From CAZSHX01 sp964606895 (GTDB taxonomy: Bacteria > Bacteroidota > Ignavibacteria > Kapaibacteriales > UBA2268): a stretch of DNA of 28,619 bases. The notes under the pieces are model-generated. The model was given only the letters and a program-made list of their open reading frames with translations, had not been told where the DNA came from and made no database searches. The stretch is from contig CAZSHX010000063.1 of the NCBI GenBank assembly GCA_964606895.1, positions 1-28,619 of the forward strand. Reading direction: 5' to 3'. Of this stretch, positions 24,680-28,619 are shown one piece after another. The first letter of the stretch is position 1. Each line of letters begins with the position of its first letter. The position numbers and the translations under genes are program-made.

Positions 24680-25759
24680 TCACAGTATTTCCCTGCGGAC
24701 AGGATAGCATTTTCGTTGTAAATCGAATAATTCCATACTTTTCTCATCCGAAAGTTTCAATGATTCAATAAATAATTCATGGTCATATTCGAATTCTCGG
24801 GTTTTCTTCAATTTAGCAAGCAACACTTTGTGTTTCTTAAAATCAATAGCAGGCAAAGGATTATAACCCGAAAGCACATCTTTAATATTCTTCGCGTCAG
24901 GCTTTATCCCAAAGAAAGTTTCGAAATCCTTTGCAATCATCAAAGCACCTTTCAATTTGCCGTTCATTGAATATCCCGCAATATGGGGTGTTGCAATCAA
25001 ACTCAGAAAAGCAAGACTCCTGTTTGCAAAAGGCTCACCTAACCACACATCAACAACGGCAGTCAAACTTCCCTCTTCAAGTTTTTCCAAAAGTGGTTTT
25101 TCCTCAACAACACCCCCTCGGGAAGCATGAATGAAAAGCGACTCACACTGAATTTGATTGATTAGCGTTTGGTTCAGCAGATTCTGCGTTGGATACTTTC
25201 CGGCAGTTGTCAGCGGAACATGATTTGTGATTATTGATGACCGCTTAATCAATTCTTCAAGTTGCAGATGCCTGACATAATCCGGAAAAATTTCTCCGCC
25301 TTCGAATAATGGCGGGTCGTTGATGAGAACCTGCAAACCCATATAATTAGCATATTTTGCAACCAATTTGCCAATATTACCGTAACCGATTATCCCTAAT
25401 GATTTTGAAGCAAGCGAAATATCCTTTTCATCTGCCCATTTCAAAATTGAGTAAACAACATATTCGGCAACGGAGTTTGCGTTTGAACCAAGTGCATGAG
25501 AAAAAAATATGTTTTGCTTTTTCAGGTAATCAGAATCAATATGGTCAATACCTGATGTTGCTGTTCCTAAGAATTTTACGTTAGTACCGTCAAGTAATTT
25601 TCCATTAGCAAAAGTTGTTGAACGAACAATTAATGCATCACAACCCGAATCAATCAAATCCTGCCGTTTTAAATCCCTGCCTTTAAAGCTGATAATTTGT
25701 CCGCAATTTGCCAAACTTTGAGTGAGAAAGGGAATATTTTCTTCAATATAAATTATCAT
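24680..25759 (-). CDS. pdxB: Erythronate-4-phosphate dehydrogenase family protein
   Basis: A 359-residue D-2-hydroxyacid dehydrogenase-type oxidoreductase; PdxB oxidises 4-phosphoerythronate in the DXP-dependent pathway to pyridoxal phosphate. Signatures: RSTTFANGKLLDG, FLGTATSGIDHID, GSNANSVAEYVVYS (PdxB has CNA in place of SNA), the Rossmann loop GIIGYGNIGKLVAKYA, THVPLT-like NHVPLTTAGKYPT, ASRGGVVEE (catalytic Arg), DVWLGEP and ATPHIAGYSMNGK (catalytic His and the PdxB-specific tail). Length is close to E. coli PdxB (378). Its ATG overlaps the upstream LCP-family gene stop as ATGA, so the two are translationally coupled. Confidence 0.88.
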   Translation of the reverse strand: MIIYIEENIPFLTQSLANCGQIISFKGRDLKRQDLIDSGCDALIVRSTTFANGKLLDGTNVKFLGTATSGIDHIDSDYLKKQNIFFSHALGSNANSVAEYVVYSILKWADEKDISLASKSLGIIGYGNIGKLVAKYANYMGLQVLINDPPLFEGGEIFPDYVRHLQLEELIKRSSIITNHVPLTTAGKYPTQNLLNQTLINQIQCESLFIHASRGGVVEEKPLLEKLEEGSLTAVVDVWLGEPFANRSLAFLSLIATPHIAGYSMNGKLKGALMIAKDFETFFGIKPDAKNIKDVLSGYNPLPAIDFKKHKVLLAKLKKTREFEYDHELFIESLKLSDEKSMELFDLQRKCYPVRREIL

Positions 25760-26967
25760 TTCTTTGCTCTTTTCTCTGCTTCTGCAATCAGCATCACGTA
25801 TTTGGCTTTATCCGCCTGATTCGTTTTGTAATAAGCTTTGATTAACATTCCATAAATATCATTTTTCAGGGAATCTCTCATTTTTGTATTCGAAATCTGA
25901 AACCATGTTTTTTGCTTAAACGGCTGGTCGAGATTTTTAATCACAGATTGAGGATTCTTTTCAAAATCGTGTTTGGCATTTTTAACTATTGATTGAAGTT
26001 TATAAATAACTCGCTTTGAAATATTATCGGTGTTGTAAACCTTTGTGTCGGTTATTTCCGAATCACCTAAAGCCGAGCTTGAAATTTTCCTGTAAAGTGA
26101 ATCAATCTCTTTTTCACTTGTGAAGTTAAAATCAGATAACTTTGCATTGAATTTAGGAACCAGCCGAATTATAACATCACTGGGAGATTTCGGGAAATTC
26201 TTCTTTTTCAGTTCCTTAATAATACTGTTTACTGCATCGAAGGAAAGATTATTGTCCACAAGATAAAGTCCTGCTCTAATCATCATCTCTCCAAGAAAGC
26301 CATTGTATTTGCTGAACTGAGTAAGCAGTATCTGCCTGATGAATTGACCCTGATTGTATGACCTTTGGTAATCGCCGATACCGAAAGCCTTTCTGCTTCT
26401 TAGAACTCTGAGCATTTGAACTGCATTTTCTTTGTAGCCCAAAAGCTCGAGCAAACCGATTGCCTGAGAAAAGCCAAACTCAACAAAATGGTGAATTGAA
26501 TCAATCCCTGCTATTTCCTTAACTGCCTGCTGATATTTCTCTCTGCCCCTGAGCGAACGAACATTAGCAAGATAATTTATATTACATGAATCAGCATAGC
26601 CCAAATCAACAAAAGTACCACGTGGAATTGAAAGAATCTCGATTTTGCCGCTGTCCAGCCAGAAATTCAAGAGATGGTTAGCATCTGCATGAACGGATGT
26701 ACTCCCCAAACGGGCATCAACTCCTGTGATTAGAATGGAAATTCTTCTGCCTGAGAGATTTTGCGAAAGAGCCTCGGCTGATTGCATAGCAGAGTCGAGA
26801 AGAAAGGCAACGGCACTATCGGACTTCTGTTCCGATCTGACAGTATCTTTCTTTGCTTGGTATGGTACTTGAGGTGTACTACGGTAGTCTTTAAAAATAA
26901 AAAAAAGACAAAACAAGCAAAAAGCAATTATTTCAATAATCAGAAGATTTCTTCTTCTTGAATTCAT
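25756..26967 (-). CDS. LytR-CpsA-Psr (LCP) family-like membrane protein
   Basis: About 403 residues. A positively charged start, NSRRR, is followed by a single membrane segment (LLIIEIIAFCLFCLFFIF) and an external domain. The LCP core is recognisable but divergent: RISILITGVDARLG, DANHLLNFWLDSGKIEILSI, PRGTFVDLGYADSCNI, and later LRSRKAFGIGDYQRSYNQGQ, equivalent to the R-rich GDxxRxxRQ motif. LCP proteins transfer polymers from undecaprenyl-PP carriers to the wall or surface; in a Gram-negative the acceptor is unknown. I chose the ATG at 26967 over a TTG three codons upstream; neither has a good ribosome site. It overlaps pdxB by 4 bp. Confidence 0.78.
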   Translation of the reverse strand: MNSRRRNLLIIEIIAFCLFCLFFIFKDYRSTPQVPYQAKKDTVRSEQKSDSAVAFLLDSAMQSAEALSQNLSGRRISILITGVDARLGSTSVHADANHLLNFWLDSGKIEILSIPRGTFVDLGYADSCNINYLANVRSLRGREKYQQAVKEIAGIDSIHHFVEFGFSQAIGLLELLGYKENAVQMLRVLRSRKAFGIGDYQRSYNQGQFIRQILLTQFSKYNGFLGEMMIRAGLYLVDNNLSFDAVNSIIKELKKKNFPKSPSDVIIRLVPKFNAKLSDFNFTSEKEIDSLYRKISSSALGDSEITDTKVYNTDNISKRVIYKLQSIVKNAKHDFEKNPQSVIKNLDQPFKQKTWFQISNTKMRDSLKNDIYGMLIKAYYKTNQADKAKYVMLIAEAEKRAKK

Positions 26968-27094
26968 ATTTTTCAATTCAACATGTATTAAAAAAACAAA
27001 ATTATCAAAAAGAATTGATAAATATACTAAAAGAGCCGGGATTTTTATGATTTTTGGGATTCCGATGATTAAGATTTTTTCTTTCCTTCATTTT

Positions 27095-27230
27095 CCAAAA
27101 TTGCATTGCATCATCAAAAAATAATTTGTAAAAAATGCAATCATTTACCATCTAACCCATTGATATTATTTCAAATAACGAGATTTTACCAATTGCTTCT
27201 TTGAATGCAAAAAGATGCAAAAGATGCAAT
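27095..27230 (-). repeat. Composite repeat unit C3
   Basis: Unit in inverted orientation, farthest from the leader of locus C: CCAAAATTGCATTGCATC on the left, core TAACCCATTGATATTATTTC then AAATAACG, and GATGCAAAAGATGCAATTT on the right. Confidence 0.75.
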
Positions 27231-27253
27231 TTTTGGTTGATTTTCATTCTTCT

Positions 27254-27422
27254 GATTCCCGTTAGGGAATCAATATTTTTAACACATCGAACCCCCCAAG
27301 ATTTCTTAACCCCATCGGGGTTAAATTTAAAAACGGCAATTTTTCATTTTATATGCTATCACTACGTGATAGAAAAGCAGAGGGGCAATTTCCAGTTACA
27401 AACATTATTTCGCTACGCGAAA
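27254..27422. repeat. Series of four unrelated short-loop palindromes in locus C
   Basis: GATTCCC-GTTA-GGGAATC (27254-27271), TTAACCCC-ATC-GGGGTTAA (27306-27324), CTATCAC-TAC-GTGATAG (27356-27372) and TTTCGC-TAC-GCGAAA (27408-27422). All have perfect arms of 6-8 bp and loops of 3-4 bases, but no arm sequence is shared. They are spaced about 50 bp apart between units C3 and C2. The 12-mer TAGAAAAGCAGA after the third (27370-27381) also follows the first palindrome of locus A (8779-8790). Confidence 0.85.
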
Positions 27423-27440
27423 CAGTATTTCTCTTCTTTC

Positions 27441-27570
27441 CCCAAATTTGCATTGCATCTTCAAAAAATATTTATGCAGAAAATGCAATTATTTATTGTC
27501 TAACCTATTGATATTATTTCAAATAGCGATTTTTGACTCATTGCATCTTTTGCATCATTGGAATGCAATT
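27441..27570 (-). repeat. Composite repeat unit C2
   Basis: Inverted unit: CCCAAATTTGCATTGCATC on the left, core TCTAACCTATTGATATTATT then TCAAATAGCG, and TTGCATCTTTTGCATCATTG then GAATGCAATTG on the right. It is the closest relative of units A2 and B2. Confidence 0.8.
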
Positions 27571-27594
27571 GATACAATTTTATTCTTAGATGGA

Positions 27595-27613
27595 CTCCAC
27601 CTGTCAGGTGGAG
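27595..27613. repeat. Palindrome between units C2 and C1
   Basis: CTCCACCTG (27595-27603), T, CAGGTGGAG (27605-27613): perfect 9-bp arms with one central base, or 7-bp arms around TGTCA. A fifth palindrome of locus C, again with unrelated arms. Confidence 0.8.
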
Positions 27614-27658
27614 CCCATCTTTTTTTTCCGCAAGAAATTCGCAGGATGATATCTTTTC

Positions 27659-27895
27659 CCAAATTACATCCTTTTTTTTTTTCAGCAAAATGAAATGCAA
27701 ATATCGCCTAACATCTTGATATTACTTCAAATAACGATTATTATGCCATTGCATAATTGATTGCAAAATGATGCAAAAGATGCAATTTTGACCTCCCTCT
27801 CCATGAATTTCGGGTTGAGGTTGACTAACTTTCAAAGAACGAATTCAAAAGGAATAAACGAAAATAAAGATTATTTATTGCTATGAAAATGAGGT
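27659..27895 (-). repeat. Composite repeat, locus C: leader plus unit C1 (inverted)
   Basis: Leader at 27811-27895 (GGTTGACTAACTTTCAAAGA, then TTATTTATTGCTATGAAAAT), the reverse complement of the loci A and B leaders, and the adjoining unit C1 (27659-27786). The link between leader and unit (CTCTCCATGAAT region) also resembles that of locus A (TCCATTCTTGGAGA). It begins 38 bp from the end of a secreted-protein gene. Confidence 0.8.
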
Positions 27896-27932
27896 AAATA
27901 AGGCGATTATCTTTTTCATTTTGCACCTCAGT

Positions 27933-28619
27933 CTATTTTTTAATAATTACTTTGTAAGTCTTGGATAGTTTGTCATTTGACATGTTAAGGAAATATATTC
28001 CTTGAGGTAAATTACCGGAATCGAGTTTAATCGTATTCTCGTTGTCATATAAACCCTCAGAAATATAATTTCGTATAATTCTACCGCTTTCATCAGTTAT
28101 CATTATTTTAAATGACCCTTGTTTGAAATTATCGTCAATTATATTTATTTTGCCATCAGTAGGATTTGGATAAACAATCGAAGATTTATTACCATCTCCT
28201 CCTAAGTTCACCCCTGTAGTTGTCCAATCAATTCCTCTTAATTGTAAATATATTGAATTCACACTTAAAACATGTATGTTATCCGGCGATATTTCAAGAC
28301 TTATTCCACCTGCTTGTAATTTATATGCATCATCTTTATATTTACTTTTAATGATATTTGAATCTAATTTTCTAAAAATAACAAATATTGAATCATAATC
28401 ACCTCCAGCAATCATCATATAATCTGAATTCCAAGAAAATGTTAAATCACTATTTGAAATTTTTTTGTACGGATAGCTTGGTTGGAAAGACCATTGGCGG
28501 ATAAAGTATTTTTCAATTTTATCATAAATCTTGGTTGAGTCTACATTATCAAGAAATGCAATATACCTTCCACTCGGAGAAACATTTAACTTCCCAAAAC
28601 CGCCGTATGGGTGCAATTG
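27933..28619 (-). CDS. Secreted protein with type IX sorting domain, cut by window edge
   Basis: The frame is open to the window end, so the N-terminus and signal peptide are missing; the in-frame TTG near the edge is not a real start. The visible part (about 228 residues) has propeller-like blades (KLNVSPSGRYIAFLDN, DLTFSWNSDYMMIAGG, SLEISPDNIHVLSV), then a sorting domain: SIVYPNPTDGKINI, IMITDESGRIIRNY, SGNLPQGIYFLNMSNDKLS and KTYKVIIKK. Its architecture resembles the propeller-like protein at 31-1536. Repeat locus C starts 38 bp beyond its stop. Its sorting domain has no palindromic insertions, unlike the two described above. Confidence 0.9.
   Translation of the reverse strand, partial: QLHPYGGFGKLNVSPSGRYIAFLDNVDSTKIYDKIEKYFIRQWSFQPSYPYKKISNSDLTFSWNSDYMMIAGGDYDSIFVIFRKLDSNIIKSKYKDDAYKLQAGGISLEISPDNIHVLSVNSIYLQLRGIDWTTTGVNLGGDGNKSSIVYPNPTDGKINIIDDNFKQGSFKIMITDESGRIIRNYISEGLYDNENTIKLDSGNLPQGIYFLNMSNDKLSKTYKVIIKK

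Noticed and set aside
27448..27693. Small proteins coded by the repeat units (frames reading LHCIFK...LILFQIAI and DAKDAM...SLFEIIS)
   Set aside because: Frames exist on both strands of the same repeat, lack starts or ribosome sites of their own, break between copies and have a composition typical of AT-rich repeat DNA.

Overview
The window looks like a chromosomal segment of a low-GC, Gram-negative member of the Bacteroidota-Chlorobiota (FCB) lineage. Four loci encode secreted proteins with type IX secretion (Por) C-terminal sorting domains. There is also a meso-diaminopimelate-type MurE and a bacillithiol deacetylase (BshB1). Many genes carry clear AAGGA-like Shine-Dalgarno sites (plsY, the membrane ATPase, birA, the PNGase F-like gene, the MNT gene). 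That fits Chlorobi/Ignavibacteria/Kapabacteria-type organisms better than classical Bacteroidia, but the exact lineage is inference. No rRNA, tRNA, CRISPR array or transposase gene is visible.

Layout: (1) 1-6.75 kb holds two minus-strand secreted-protein genes and a divergent 1149-aa PNGase F-like/LamG sorting-domain protein. (2) 6.8-8.3 kb holds an HNH-nuclease gene with a DGQHK motif. (3) 8.49-9.09 kb is repeat locus A. (4) 9.1-12.0 kb is a minus-strand operon maf-plsY-membrane P-loop ATPase. (5) 12.2-16.4 kb is a minus-strand operon rpiB-bshB1-birA-coaX ending in a rho-independent terminator. Its CoaX carries a roughly 490-residue tail of basic, AT-hook-like tandem repeats. (6) 16.42-16.72 kb is a non-coding stretch with a cluster of DnaA-box-like sequences. 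(7) serS and a ygbA-family gene follow. (8) 18.7-21.7 kb is a decayed accessory region: a secreted-protein pseudogene with a G9-tract frameshift and an amber codon, a BRO/DinD-like gene flanked by copies of a sorting-domain tail, repeat locus B, and another orphan tail. (9) 21.7-27.0 kb holds a PAP2 phosphatase gene, murE, an MNT nucleotidyltransferase gene beside a HEPN-like remnant, pdxB and an LCP-family gene. (10) 27.0-27.9 kb is repeat locus C, followed by a truncated secreted-protein gene at the window edge.

The housekeeping genes centre on envelope and cofactor work: phospholipid (PlsY), peptidoglycan (MurE), possibly wall or surface polymer attachment (LCP), CoA (CoaX), biotin loading (BirA), bacillithiol (BshB1) and PLP (PdxB). 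The most unusual material is the DNA that moves between and into genes. Short palindromes of unrelated sequence sit in equivalent loops of two sorting domains. A roughly 80-bp sorting-domain tail recurs as DNA. A composite repeat (about 110-bp leader plus about 130-bp TGCAT/ATGCA-bordered units) occurs at three loci, and loci A and C also hold a series of short-loop hairpins whose arm sequences differ from one to the next.
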